The position numbers and the translations under genes are program-made. Shown one piece after another: positions 22,270 to 33,950 of a stretch of DNA of 64,000 nucleotides (the first letter of the stretch is position 1; the number at the start of each line of letters is the position of its first letter). Under the pieces are notes generated by a model. The model worked only from the letters and a program-made list of their open reading frames with translations, did no database searches and was not told the origin of the DNA. The DNA comes from Amphiduros pacificus (taxonomy: Eukaryota; Annelida; Polychaeta; Phyllodocida; Hesionidae): the NCBI GenBank assembly GCA_949316495.1, contig OX439012.1:19148666-19212665 (forward strand), written 5' to 3'.

Positions 22270-25200
22270 ATGTCGTGGTTGTTCGGACAGTACAAGGGTC
22301 AGGGTGGAGGGAACGTTCCTGAAATGCCCCAGTTACCCGTGCCACCCCCTCCACCGGGTGGTGATGACGACGGGAAGGGGGGTAAGCAAGGTCAAAACAC
22401 AAAAATGGAAGCCTACAGATTTGACTCGGCAGCTTTAGAAAGGGCAGCAAAGGCAGCGAAGGATATCGAAAAATCTAGTGAGTTTAAACATTTTTAGTTG
22501 AATTGTGCATAAAAAATTAGAAATCTGATGAAAAACAGGGTTATATGATCAAAATACTACATTATCGCCCATCTGTCATCATCTGTCATTGATTGTACTA
22601 GAAGTTAGAACTGACCAAATCTCATGTTGACCTTTGACCTTTCCCCAATCTTAGTTATTTATATCTTGCATCATGCATGGTTGAAACTTTTTGACACTTT
22701 CTCAGAGTATTTATATTTCTCAATGCCATGTGTGCTTAAACCGTACTTGTCAGCAACCAATTTCCGCTGTGAGATACCCAAACCTTGACCTGCAGAAATG
22801 TCCAGAAAGAGCAATCGCAAGTGATGTCTCCGAGATTAATTTGCATGATTTTTTTCTGTTTCCATTTGGTGACCCCATTTATACATTGTATAATACAATA
22901 TATAATATTATGTAATATATAGGTCAGTGGCAGCTGAGGCCTTGAACACACATTGGCACTTGCTCTGTCTGTGGCAGCTTAGAGGTATATTACTCTAAGG
23001 TGGCAGCAACCAGTCAAAGCCAAGGCCAAGGGTTTAATTCATGCTTGGCCCTTGGAAACAGCAGTTATTGGAAGATACAGAACACTAGTCAGATACGAAT
23101 AACCTTGTGATTGAGATCTACTTACAGCTACATCTCAAATTGAGATGAAATATAGTCATATGCAAATTTGTGCCAATTATCTCTCAAACTTAAATTGCAG
23201 ACTCTTGTTTAAAATTTATTGATTGGCAGGATTAACTGGGTTTTTTTCTGGACAAGTTCTGCAAACTAAATTTATTAAGTTTATAACCATGGCTATTCAA
23301 TATGCTCAGCAAAGTACTGGGGTCAAAAGTTCATAATCCGAGCATTCTTGACATCTTAACCATGACAACATATATTAACTTGCAGCCCCACAGTCTTATA
23401 GTGAAATTGCGGGTTACCATCTTGTTTTTTTAATGATTGGATTTTGGACAGTTTTTTGTGCACTTCAGATTTAGGTTGTGCAGTTCTGGAGTGTTGTTTT
23501 CAATGGGGTAGTATGACGACCAGCAATTGGCCTATTAAGCCAGAATAATAGGGATGTAAACATCCTTCCCGTCTGTTGCCAATGGTGGATGTTGGCATCC
23601 TTCCCATCCTTTAGGGGTCAAAACCATTTGTGATATTATCCCAAGGAATACAGGTGTTAGATCATTGATACCGGATAACATGATTGAACAGTGCATTTTC
23701 TGATGATCACAATTATAAATTGCCATTTTATTGTTAAAATTGATTTGATTTGAATGTGACATATTGCTTTATGCATTGTTGAATGAAGGAAATGGATCCT
23801 TTTAAAAACAACATCATACTTTCAAAGGAAACATTTTCTTTCTTGTTGATCTAAATGCTATGGTTATCCTTAAACATGTGAAGGTAATGATTTGTCTCTT
23901 TGTTTATTTTATCCAGCACATGCCAAAGAGGCCTTAGATTTGTCCAAGCTCCAGGAACAAACTTCACAACTAGATCATCAATCCAAAATAAAGGTAATTG
24001 GAAGTTATCTCAAACCTTTAACTCATCAGTTGAAGCTCAACATCTCTCTAGTCACGCTTGTGACCCACATTATCCAATAGACTCTGACAGACTGACAAAC
24101 TTGATAGTCCAACAAAAATTCAATCAACTCCAATGAAATCTTTTAATTTTGTGATGATTTTTATACGATTTTGATGCTATTTGTTGGATGTCAAAAAGTC
24201 ATTTTATAACAGAATCATCTGGATTCGTTCAGATTTTCCCCAGAACAATGGTATGATGTTGTACCATCTGGCTATGCTACGATTTCAGTCTGGCACCATT
24301 CAGAGCTCTCCCACCCCTGTGTCATTTTGAATAACGTTATACACTTTAGCCAATGAGAATCGGGATAACAAGTTGGGCCAAATTCAATATGTAACATGCA
24401 TTTTGATTGTTCAAAATTATCATCTGTTCAAGTCTGCTCTGGGAAAGGATTTCAATAATCATTTATGAAGCAGTTTCCAGAAAATGTTCACAATCATTAC
24501 AAAAAAGCAATGATCAGCATAGCTCTAAGGTCATTGGCCTATGTTTTTTTACTTGTTTACTTGCTTTTACTTGTTTTAAGTATTGATGACTATATGTTTG
24601 TAGCAAGCAGAGCTGCAGATAGAGCAGATGAAAACGGAGCAGATCAGAGTAGCACAGGAAGAAAGGCGTAAAACATTAGGCGAAGAAACAAAGCAGCAGC
24701 AGCGAAGAGCAGAATATCAGGATCAGCTGGCGAGGAAGAGATATGACGACCAGCTTGTACAACAGGTCAGTCCCCATATTAGTTAATATTGAAATATCAT
24801 TGTATTTCATCATCCAGAAGTACAACAGGTTAGTCCCCCTATCAGTTAACATTGAAATATCATCGTATTTCATCATCCAGAAGTACAACAGGTCAGTCCC
24901 CCTATCAGTTAACATTGAAATATCATCGTATTTCATCATCCAGAAGTACAACAGGTCAGTCCCCCTATCAGTTAACATTGAAATATCATTGTATTTCATC
25001 ATCCAGAAGTACAACAGGTCAGTCCCCATATCAGTTAACATTGAAATATCATCGTATTTCATCATCCAGAAGTACAACAGGTCAGTCCCCCTATCAGTTA
25101 ACATTGAAATATCATCATATTTCATCATCCAGAAGTACAACAGGTCAGTCCCCCTATCAGTTAACATTGAAATATCATCGTATTTCATCATCCAGAAGTA

Positions 25201-28200
25201 CAACAGGTCAGTCCCCCTATCAGTTAACATTGAAATATCATCGTATTTCATCATCCAGAAGTACAACAGGTCAGTCCCCCTATCAGTTAACATTGAAATA
25301 TCATCATATTTCATCATCCAGAAGTACAACAGGTCAGTCCCCCTATCAGTTAACATTGAAATATCATCGTATTTCATCATCCAGAAGTACAACAGGTCAG
25401 TCCCCCTATCAGTTAACATTGAAATATCATCATATTTCATCATCCAGAAGTACAACAGGTCAGTCCCCCTATCAGTTAACATTGAAATATCATCGTATTT
25501 CATCATCCAGAAGTACAACAGGTCAGTCCCCCATCAGTTAACATTGAAATATCATTGTATTTCATCATCCAGAAGTACAACAGGTCAGTCCCCATATCAG
25601 TTAACATTGAAATATCATCGTTTTTCATCATCCAGAAGTACAACAGGTCAGTCCCCCTATCAGTTAACATTGAAATATCATTGTATTTCATCATCCAGAA
25701 GTACAACAGGTCAGTCCCCATATCAGTTAACATTGAAATATCATCGTATTTCATCATCCAGAAGTACAACAGGTCAGTCCCCCTATCAGTTAACATTGAA
25801 ATATCATCATATTTCATCATCCAGAAGTACAACAGGTCAGTCCCCCTATCAGTTAACATTGAAATATCATCGTATTTCATCATCCAGAAGTACAACAGGT
25901 CAGTCCCCCTATCAGTTAACATTGAAATATCATCGTATTTCATCATCCAGAAGTACAACAGGTCAGTCCCCCTATCAGTTAACATTGAAATATCATCGTA
26001 TTTCATCATCCAGAAGTACAACAGGTTAGTTCTCATATCAGTTCACATTGAAATATCATCGTATTTCATCATCCAGAAGTACAGCAGGTCAATACAGGTC
26101 GTATTCCATAACTTTTTTTTTCTTGCATATCAGCCATAAAAAGTTTTATGCCATAAACATATTTGTTTTAATTATTTTTTTTTATGTGATGGAAAGTATC
26201 AGGCACCACTTTTTTTATAAATTCATATGGACACGGTTTTTCTGTTCACGTCAAAATCAACATTTGATAGGTTCTTAGTCTGTTAACTAGAATAACTCAG
26301 CCCTGAAAATAGATATGTATTTTTATGTTTGATAGCAAAGAATGTCAGAGGATAATCTCAAGAAGCAAGAAGATTCCATACAGAAACAAGAAGCCATGAA
26401 AAGAAGTAGGTGTCTACATTTAAATTTATATTTTTACTGAGCATATCTCTGAAATTAAAGCTTTGTATACAGAAATGTCTTTGGTTATTGCTATGCCTCA
26501 TCATAAAATTTAGTCATGTGACCTTTGACCTTGACACATTGACCTTGAAATCAAAATCTCTGTACATGCCAAATCTCAACCAGTAGAAGTGAATAAATAT
26601 ATTAGTCAGTGATAATAGAGATAACAAATTCAATAATAGTGTGTAATATGTATTTTGATTGGCCAAAATAATCATCTGCTCAAGTTTGCTCATAGAAAAG
26701 TTTTAAATGATCGTTTATGAAGAAATTTGCAGGCATTTTCAGGAAATTACAAACACTTTCTTTGTGTCAATGAGTTATTGAGGCTCTGCCCATTACATTT
26801 GAACTAATTTTACTTCTTGATAGAAACTGTTGAGTATGAGGCAGAGCTGCGACACAAGAATGACATGAAGAGAATTGAGGCAGAGATGCGAGGCAAGGCT
26901 CAGATGGAGCGAGAGAACCGGGAAATTATACTGGAACAGATCCGGGTCAAAGCCGCCGAGCGGAGGAAGACCGTTCTGGAATCTATACAGTGAGTGCAGT
27001 AAGATAGCGGCGCAGGGCTTGACACTATAGTGTGACTGGTTCTAAAGGATAATTTTCATTACTGTGCCATCACAGTTTTTTCAGAATAACATTATTATCA
27101 AACATGAAGACGCAAGTTTTAATATTAGCCCACTTGATGTGTGAAATATCATCAGTTTGTGTGCACATGGCAGTCTAAATAGAGTTTGTGGGAAATATTT
27201 CTTTCCCCCAGTTAAATGGATGAAGTTGACAACACAAGAAGTTGGCACCAGTCACTCAGTAACAGCTAAAAGCTCACAGAATATCCTTTGAGAAGCTAAT
27301 TCACCCTGAATGCCAAACTTATGGCAAGAAAGTTGGGGAATGGTTGAAACTGCCAGTCACTGGAAAGTGTATTGGAGCTTGGATAACGAGCTTTGTGTTT
27401 GTGTTTCAGGACTGCTGGGTCAGTGCTCGGAGCAGGATTCCAGGCCTTTATCTCAGACTGGGATAAAATCACAGCAGCGGTATGCTCCCTCAAAAAGCCT
27501 ATTATAATCCTTTACAATACTGTATACAGAGAAAAATTTGCGCCTAGTTATTTTCGCGCCATCGCCGTTTTCGACAGGTTCGCGCCGTTTTATTTTCACG
27601 AATTTTGGATTTCTAGTACATAATATTATCACAAATTATGCTTCGCAGGTCGAGAATTTAAAGTAAAACGTAAATATCATGTACGTGACGTCGCGGTAAT
27701 TCACGTCCGCAACACGAGGAGAAGCCAGGGATCCATCATTGCGCAATATATTAATATTTCAATGCGTGTTGATAGACTCCAATTGTTTTCGCGCCAAAAA
27801 TAAGAACTTGTCCCCGTCACTCCCGCTTTTTAACATGACGACCTCGTATTGCGTAATGCATGTTAAATGGATGAATGGTTTTGTTCTGTTCTCGACCTGC
27901 AAAACATATTTTGTGTTAATATTGGGTAAATACCTTTATTTATCATTTAAAATGCAATTAAAATCGATCCACGTGTGAAAGCATTTCTGTCAAAAAGGGA
28001 AGACACGACTCAAAGCAGTGGAGACAATGACGAACCGCAAAACTGTGAACGCTGATAATTGGAATCAGTGAGAACAAAGTCAAAACAAAGCGAGAGAGTC
28101 CCCTCTTCACTTTCGCGTCCATTTAATTTCGCGAATGACGTCCTGGCGCGAATTAACACGAAAATAAAAAGGTCACGAAAATTTGTCTGTATATAGTATT

Positions 28201-31200
28201 GTGTCTGTCCAATTCTAGTGAAATTTAAATGTGAAAGAATTAAATTGAATAATTTTATAATTTTTTTTCTTTTGTTATTGCAGGCAGCGGGACTGTCGTT
28301 ATTGGCTGTGGGTGTATACTCTGCTAAGTTTGGTACGGGTGTGGCAGCCAGGTATATAGAGAATCGTCTTGGAAAGCCATCACTCATCAGAGACACGTCA
28401 CGCTTCACAGCTATACAGGCCCTCAAACATCCAATAAAGGTAATAATAATAATAATACCATTAATAATGAAATTTTTAAGATAGGTCTTTTTGTAGGATC
28501 ATTGTCTGTTGCTTAACATTTGCCTATTAAAAAAGTCGAGTAATAGAAATTGGCCAAAAACGACCCCAAAAATTGGTACCCTCGGATACTATTAGTTTGC
28601 AAAAAAAAAAAAAACCTCAAAAGTTAGTACCCTAAGATAGTGTTAATTTGGACCAAAAATACCTCAAAAGTTGCCAGCTGCGAGTAGTATTTGTTTGTCC
28701 TAAAAAAAGCCTCAAAAGTAACTACTCTAGGGCACTATGAGTTTGTTGAAACAGTGAGAGGATATTCTTTACGGACAGCAGTTTTGAGCATAATGATATG
28801 TTAAGATTTGAAATTTAAAGTTAAATTACAAAAATAACAGTTGGCATCAGTGATGATGGAGCATAATGTTTAATCTTGTTTGTTTTAGACCACCAAAAAT
28901 TTGATACACAAGCCAAAAGATGCATTAGAAGGAATTGTATTAAAGGTGAGTGTACAGTTTAAATTTGGAAGTGAATTTAGTTAATTAAAACCAGAGATTT
29001 GCCATTTAAGTGATGGATATAGAGACATAGTTGTCTTTGGCAACTATTTATTTAATTGTTGACCAGTTTCTTAATTTACTGTGACATAAAGATATGGTGA
29101 TTGAAATACTAAAGTAAACAAGTTTGAAAAGAATATCTTGAGTGTTAAAATATTAGGGATAAGAACTCATGAGATTAAATTATTGTTAATTATTGGTTAA
29201 TTTTGTTGCAGCCAAAGTTAGAAGAACGTTTGCGAGATATAGCCATAGCAACTAGACACACTAAAAAAAATAATGGTTTTTATAGGAATATTTTATTTTA
29301 TGGACCTCCGGGAACAGGAAAAACAATGTTTGCCAAGGTAAATTCTTCATCTTATCCCCCATAAAAGCATTAACACTGACATTCACACTAATTTGCCTTA
29401 CCTTTATACAAATGGCCACCCCCGACCCCAAAAAATTAAAAATACTCAGTAACAAACATGTAGAAATTCTATCCTTGACATTAACTTGTTTGAAATCTTA
29501 GATCTTCTGGAACTTTGTCATGTCTTTCTAGCTCATAACATAAAACAGTGAAAATTTAAATAATTTTCCATTAAATCTTAGAGTAGAAATTTAAAGCCAA
29601 AACTGTCTGAGAGAATTTTAAAAACTCCATCAGGGCCTCCAGGCCTTTGCTTTATGTGAAGCCCTATTTATGTGAGGAAAAATTCTGCTTTAAGCTTGTC
29701 TAAAATTCTTTAAAAGTTTATGGGTTATAAGAGCAAGGAGAGATGTTGCTCTGAATTTGCGTGGTAATTTTGTTTGTGTATTATTTCAGAGTTTAGCAAA
29801 GCACTCCGGCATGGACTATGCCATCATGACGGGAGGAGATGTGTCGCCGATGGGCCGCGACGGAGTCACAGCCATGCACCGGGTATTCGACTGGGCGAAT
29901 ACAAGCAGACGAGGGTAAGTTCTGTAAATACTCAGCCTTTTAATTCTCAGCCTGTGAGTTTTCAGGTGTGAGTTCTGAGCATGTAAGTTAGTTCTCAGCC
30001 TGTAAGTTCTCAGCCTGTCATTTCTCTATCTGTAAATTGTCAGCCTGTTATTTCTCTGCCTGTAAGTTCTCAGCCTGTAAGTTCTCAGCCGGTTATTTCT
30101 CAGCCTGTTATTTCTCAGCCGGTTATTTCTCAGCCTGTAAGTTCTCAGTCTGTTATTTCTCAGCCTGTTATTTCTCAGCCTGTTATTTATCAGCCTGTTA
30201 TTTCTCAGTCTATTATTTCTCAGCCTGTAAGTTCTCAGTCTGTTATTTCTCAGCCTGTTATTTCTCAGCCTGTTATTTCTCAGCCTGTCATTTCTCAGCT
30301 TGTAAGTTCTCAACCTGTTATTTCTCAGCCGGTTATTTCTCAGCCTGTAAGTCGTCAGTGTGTGTATGTTTGGCTCAAACTGTGTAAAGGTGGTATCAAG
30401 TTTTGCTAGGTCTAGATATAAGCTGAATTAATATTTAAAATTCTATAAACATTTTTATATGGTTTCTATTTTTCAGAGTGTTGCTATTCGTTGATGAAGG
30501 TGATGCTTTCCTCAGAAAAAGGAGCTCCGTAAGTCATCATATTTTGTGAAATTTTGCTTTAGTTGTTGCCATAGCAACTAATATAAATTGTTCTGAAAGT
30601 AAGACATACCTGACAAGCAGAGAACTATCTTAGGAGACCTCTAGTAGGAAAGCAAACGTTTAACTTGATTTGTACTGCATCCAATCAGAAGGTCAAAAGA
30701 AACGCAGGAATTAAACTGTATTAATGACAATGCGACCTTGATGTTAAAATAGAGATATTAAAATGCATATGTACACATTCTTCACAGTTCACACTCTGAA
30801 GGCTGAATATTGTGTTTATCCAGTTTACTTGGAGATGGCAGAAGCAGGAAATGTTTTTATCATTCTTATGGAATGTATTTGTTTCCTACTAGACCTGTCT
30901 GGTAAGCACAGGTCTGCTAGACAGAAATGAGGCTTCAATTTTTATTTTATCAATCCTGTCTAAGCTGATCTGAGAAGGCCACGGGCCGTAGCGCAGTTGG
31001 TTAGAGCGCCAGCTTATTAGCACTAGTTCCTCTGTGGTGATTCAAAGGTCGTGGGTTCGAACCCCGGCCCTGCCGGGATTAAATTCATGATACAATTTCC
31101 CATATGAGCTGAGGCCCATGCCTAAAGGGTTAACCCGTTGTCCTTGTAAATCTGTGACTGGATGGGTTGTCATGTCAAGGACCTGCGACATGACAATTCA

Positions 31201-33655
31201 GTGAGGCAGCACTATATCTGCTACAAGTAGGTCTCATCACGAAATGACTGAAATAATGTTGAAAGTGATGTAAAACCCCAAACAAACAAACTGACCTGAG
31301 AAAGGATCCTTGGAAATGAGTTTTTGTTTTGCTTTTTAAAAATAATTATAAGTGATTTCTTACTCAAATTCTTTTATTTTGCTTTTTAAAAATAATAATT
31401 AATATATTCTTGTTGATATTCTGAGGCTGTTTATCCCAGGTGAAGTATCAGCAGTGTGCTGGTATATGTGGAACATTGGCAATTGCAAATGACTTTATTT
31501 GACTTGAAACGGCCACAAATTCTTTTCTTTTTCTCTCACTCCTTCAACCCTCCTATTCGATAACAATGTAATTAGTCTGAAATTTATTTATAATCCACAG
31601 GAGCAAATCAGTGAAGACTTACGAGCCACGCTGAATGCATTCCTGTACAGGACAGGAGAACAGTCAAACAAGTAGGTCTCCACCATTGTAAACAGATAAA
31701 ATGGCCATCAAAACTTTTTAATATAAATTCACTGCATTCTCTGCTTCTTCATTTAAGACAGAAGACAACAAATTTTATTCTAATAACTAAGATGATTTGC
31801 TTTAGATTTTTAAAGGGGAACTTTATCTGAGAGTAATGTGTTTTTCCTTGATGCTTTTAAATGGGAACTTTATCTGAGAGTGATGTGTTTTTCCTTGATG
31901 CTTTTAAAGGGGAACTTTATCTGAGAGTGATGTGTTTTTCCTTGATGCTTTTAAAGGGGAACTTTATCTGAGAGTGATGTGTTTTTCCTTGATGCTTTTA
32001 AAGGGGAACTTTATCTGAGAGTGATGTGTTTTTCCTTGATGCTTTTAAAGGGGAACTTTATCTGAGAGTGATGTGTTTTTCTGGTACGCTTCAGATTCAT
32101 GTTGGTCCTGGCCAGTAACCAGCCAGAGCAATTTGATTGGGCTATCAACGACAGAATTGACGAGATGGTGGAATTTGACGTGCCCTCGCTAGAAGAGCGA
32201 GACCGTATGGTGCGGCAATACTTTGACGAGTTTGTGCTGAAGCCTGCCACAGAAGGAAAGAGGCGGCTCAAGTTAGCGCAGTTTGATTACATTGCCAAGT
32301 GTTCAGAGATCGCCAGGCGGGCAGAGGGACTGTCCGGCAGAGAGATATCTAAGCTAGGAGTGGCATGGCAGGTTAGTGGCCATATACCTAAAATATACTG
32401 AAACATTAAAAATGATTTCATTATCTCACAATGTCAAGAAAACTAACACCAGAATTGGAATCCTAATAAATACTTATGAAATTAATTGCCAAACGGAAAT
32501 TTATCAAAAAAAAAAAAAAGAATTGGATCTTCAAAAATAATCAAATTCCATTTGTCTTTGGCTGAGTCATCTAAGTGGTAAAAAGCTAGGGCTTTGGCTT
32601 ATTATAATATACATACACACATATATATATACACACATACACCCACACCCACACCCACACCCACACCCACACCCACACCCACACAAAGGCAAATTGGACA
32701 TTGTGCGACATTAGAGATATATCCTGAATGTTACAAATATAAGATTACTAATTTACTGTGTACTTGAGGAACTGTATATCAGGAAAATTGATTTATCATT
32801 AAAAATGAATTTATGACCTAAAAATGTCAAGAAAACTAACCACCAGAAATGAAGTCCTAATGAATATTTAAATGAAATTGATCACCATATGGAAATTTGT
32901 GAAAAAAATTGAAATTTCTAAAATAATCTCATTACTCTCAATGAGATAGAGAAAGAGATAGAGAAAGAGAAAGAAAGGTAACATTGATGTGACATTGTTT
33001 ATGATTATGCAGGCCACAGCCTACGCATCTGAGGATGGTATTCTCACGGAGAGCATGATAGACGAACGAGTGGATGACGCCATAGCCTCACACCGTAAGA
33101 AGGTCCTCTGGCAGCAAGAACAGGTCAGTCTGAAACGTCCAGGCACTCTTACAACGGTCTTGTGTTATCCTTAATTTTAATCTCCAAAAACATCAAGAGC
33201 TGCAGAATTTCCCTTCTGACTTTATGCACATTTGGAAAGTCTTTCGGGGAATGTCTTGGGATGAATTTGACCATGACCCCTCTGTGACCTTTTTGCCCCT
33301 CTATGTTTATTGATTATTTAATGCTTATGAACTGATAAGGACAAAATACCTGCATCTCTGAGATGCCTATTTTTCGACATTTATATTGTTTACACTATAT
33401 AGTGACAGATATCAGTTTTACATGTAATTTGCAGGTAAATATTATAAATAAATTCTATTATTGTTTGCACTTTATAATGTCAGGTATCAGAATTACATGT
33501 ACATTTGCAGGTGTATATTATAAATAAATTCTAACATTGTTTGATAATTGGTGTTTCAGGAAGGAGATAATCCTGTCAAAAATACAGTGACCCCAGCATA
33601 CCGGTCTTCCAAGGATAAGGACACATTCGTACCTCCCAATGGCATGATGTCATAG
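22270..33655 (+). CDS. ATAD3: ATAD3, mitochondrial inner-membrane AAA+ ATPase
   Basis: Fifteen exons: 22270-22477, 23917-23993, 24604-24765, 26336-26405, 26824-26989, 27410-27479, 28284-28439, 28889-28945, 29212-29337, 29790-29914, 30477-30528, 31601-31671, 32095-32371, 33013-33123, 33560-33655. All phases agree and give 607 residues (human ATAD3A about 586-634). Order: Pro/Gly-rich N-terminus, long charged coiled coil (about 48-245, with [10 protein letters not shown] and [11 protein letters not shown]), a membrane segment near 252-275 ([15 protein letters not shown]), then the AAA+ module with Walker A GPPGTGKT at 353-360, Walker [11 protein letters not shown] at 408-417 and sensor region [18 protein letters not shown]. 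Role: inner-membrane organisation, nucleoid and cholesterol/lipid contact functions. Odd points: Walker B reads DEGD where human has DEAD, and introns 3, 10 and 12 carry tandem arrays at splice sites. The start codon lies in the expected MSWLFG context. Confidence 0.97.
22628..22640. promoter_or_regulatory. DR1 nuclear-receptor-type motif in ATAD3 intron 1
   Basis: TGACCTTTGACCT is a perfect direct repeat of AGGTCA with one spacer base on the minus strand, the HNF4/RXR site type. An identical 13-mer is at 26519-26531 in intron 4. Both sit in repeat-like surroundings rich in TTGACC words, so they may be copies of a dispersed repeat rather than selected sites. Confidence 0.35.
22641..23916. other. 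Rest of ATAD3 intron 1
   Basis: Non-coding. The only recognisable piece is 23548-23622, a diverged inverse copy of the arm at 3405-3480 (blocks CATCCTTCCC, GTCTGTTGCCAATGGTGGA, CCTTTAGGGGTCAAA). Confidence 0.5.
24380..24510 (+). repeat. Dispersed repeat R, copy 1 (ATAD3 intron 2)
   Basis: Shares blocks GCATTTTGATTG, TCAAGTCTGCTCTGGGAAAGG, TCATTTATGAA and CAGAAAATGTTCACAA with copies at about 26630-26770 (intron 4) and 35940-36090. All are in the same orientation. No coding capacity; borders not resolved. Confidence 0.65.
24760..26100 (+). repeat. 63-bp minisatellite carrying the ATAD3 exon 3 splice donor
   Basis: About 21 copies of a 63-bp unit begin at the end of exon 3 (exon ends 24765). 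Each unit contains GTACAACAG followed by GTCAGTCCCC, the same bases as the exon end and its donor, preceded by an acceptor-like TTTCATCATCCAG. The unit therefore looks like an 11-base mini-exon between a weak 3' and a 5' splice site. Copies are about 95-100% alike, differing at a few fixed positions (CGTATT, TGTATT or CATATT). In the exon's own frame reading into the first unit meets a stop within seven codons; the two other frames stay open for hundreds of codons only because 63 is a multiple of 3. Confidence 0.95.
26630..26770 (+). repeat. Dispersed repeat R, copy 2 (ATAD3 intron 4)
   Basis: Diverged copy of the sequence at 24380-24510, with ATTTTGATTGGCCAAAAT, CTCAAGTTTGCTC and TTTATGAAGAAATTTGCA. 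Confidence 0.6.
27515..28201. mobile_element. 687-bp TIR element (MITE) in ATAD3 intron 6
   Basis: Left end CAATACTGTATACAGAGAAA (27515-27534) and right end, read on the minus strand, CAATACTATATACAGACAAA, give inverted repeats of about 28 bp with few mismatches. The interior is unlike the intron: rich in CpG, with repeated TTCGCGCC and GGCGCGAA words and ACGAAAATAAAA near the ends. No transposase is encoded. The left flank has TA; the right flank is TG, so a TA target duplication is possible but decayed. Confidence 0.7.
29915..30360 (+). repeat. 15-bp minisatellite starting at the ATAD3 exon 10 donor
   Basis: About 29 copies of units like GTAAGTTCTCAGCCT and GTTATTTCTCAGCCT follow directly on exon 10 (ends 29914; donor GTAAGT at 29915). 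At least eight later copies keep a full GTAAGT, and almost all have a TTCTCAG acceptor-like word. The array looks like an expansion of the first bases of the intron, including its donor. Confidence 0.9.
30977..31292 (+). mobile_element. Full-length tRNA-derived SINE (family A)
   Basis: Head with box A TAGCGCAGTTGG (30989-31000) and box B GGTTCGAACCC (31054-31064), body with CTGTGACTGGATGGGTTGTC, and 3' end ATGACTGAAATAATGTTGAA followed by AAAACCCCAAACAAACAAA. Target duplication GATCTGAGAA (30967-30976) and GACCTGAGAA (31293-31302) borders it. Other copies or pieces in the window: 7071, 42555, 49915 (minus), 52433, 58905, with crumbs near 59690 and 63590. It lies in ATAD3 intron 11. Confidence 0.92.
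31806..32085 (+). repeat. 47-bp tandem repeat running into the ATAD3 exon 13 acceptor
   Basis: Six copies of a 47-bp unit with TTTTAAAGGGGAACTTTATC and GTGATGTGTTTTTCCTTGAT. The last copy merges with the pyrimidine tract GTGTTTTTCTGGTACGCTTC of the exon 13 acceptor (exon starts 32095), so the array abuts and partly contains the 3' splice-site region. Confidence 0.92.
32618..32685. repeat. CA-rich microsatellite (ACACCC)n in ATAD3 intron 13
   Basis: TA/CA steps followed by about eight copies of CACACC. Confidence 0.9.
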
Positions 33656-33677
33656 TGATCCACACTAAAATTAGGCA

Positions 33678-33950
33678 GTATCACCAGTCTGAGCCAATCA
33701 TCACTCGGGTCACGCAATAACGTGGCCAAGTATCACCAGTCTGAGCCAATCATCACTCAGGTCACGCAATAACGTGGCCAAGTATCACCAGTCTGAGCCA
33801 ATCATCACTCAGGTAACGTAATAACGTGGCCAAGTATCACCAGTCTGAGCCAGTCATTACTCAGGTCACGTAATAACGTGGCCAAGTATCACCAGTCTGA
33901 GCCAGTCATTACTCAGGGCATGCAATAACATGGCCAAGTATCGCCAGGCG
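33678..33950 (+). repeat. 52-bp tandem repeat in the ATAD3 3' UTR
   Basis: Five copies of a 52-bp unit (blocks GTATCACCAGTCTGAGCCA, TCATCACTCAGGTCACG, AATAACGTGGCCAA) starting 22 bases after the stop codon. It should be transcribed in the ATAD3 mRNA unless an early poly(A) site is used. Confidence 0.92.

Noticed and set aside
24676-26139. 428- and 280-residue open frames as coding genes
   Set aside because: Both strands are open through a 63-bp tandem repeat lying in ATAD3 intron 3; no motif, no independent start context.
22628-26531. Perfect DR1 sites as strong evidence for nuclear-receptor control of ATAD3
   Set aside because: TTGACC-rich words recur in decayed repeats across the window (for example 36090-36770), so the sites may be repeat-derived; kept only as a low-confidence feature.
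30026-30387. RLRNN and FSACY repeat frames
   Set aside because: Products of the 15-bp array in ATAD3 intron 10.
30977-31065. tRNA gene in ATAD3 intron 11
   Set aside because: It is the head of a full SINE with target duplications; the anticodon arm is enlarged and does not fold as a tRNA.
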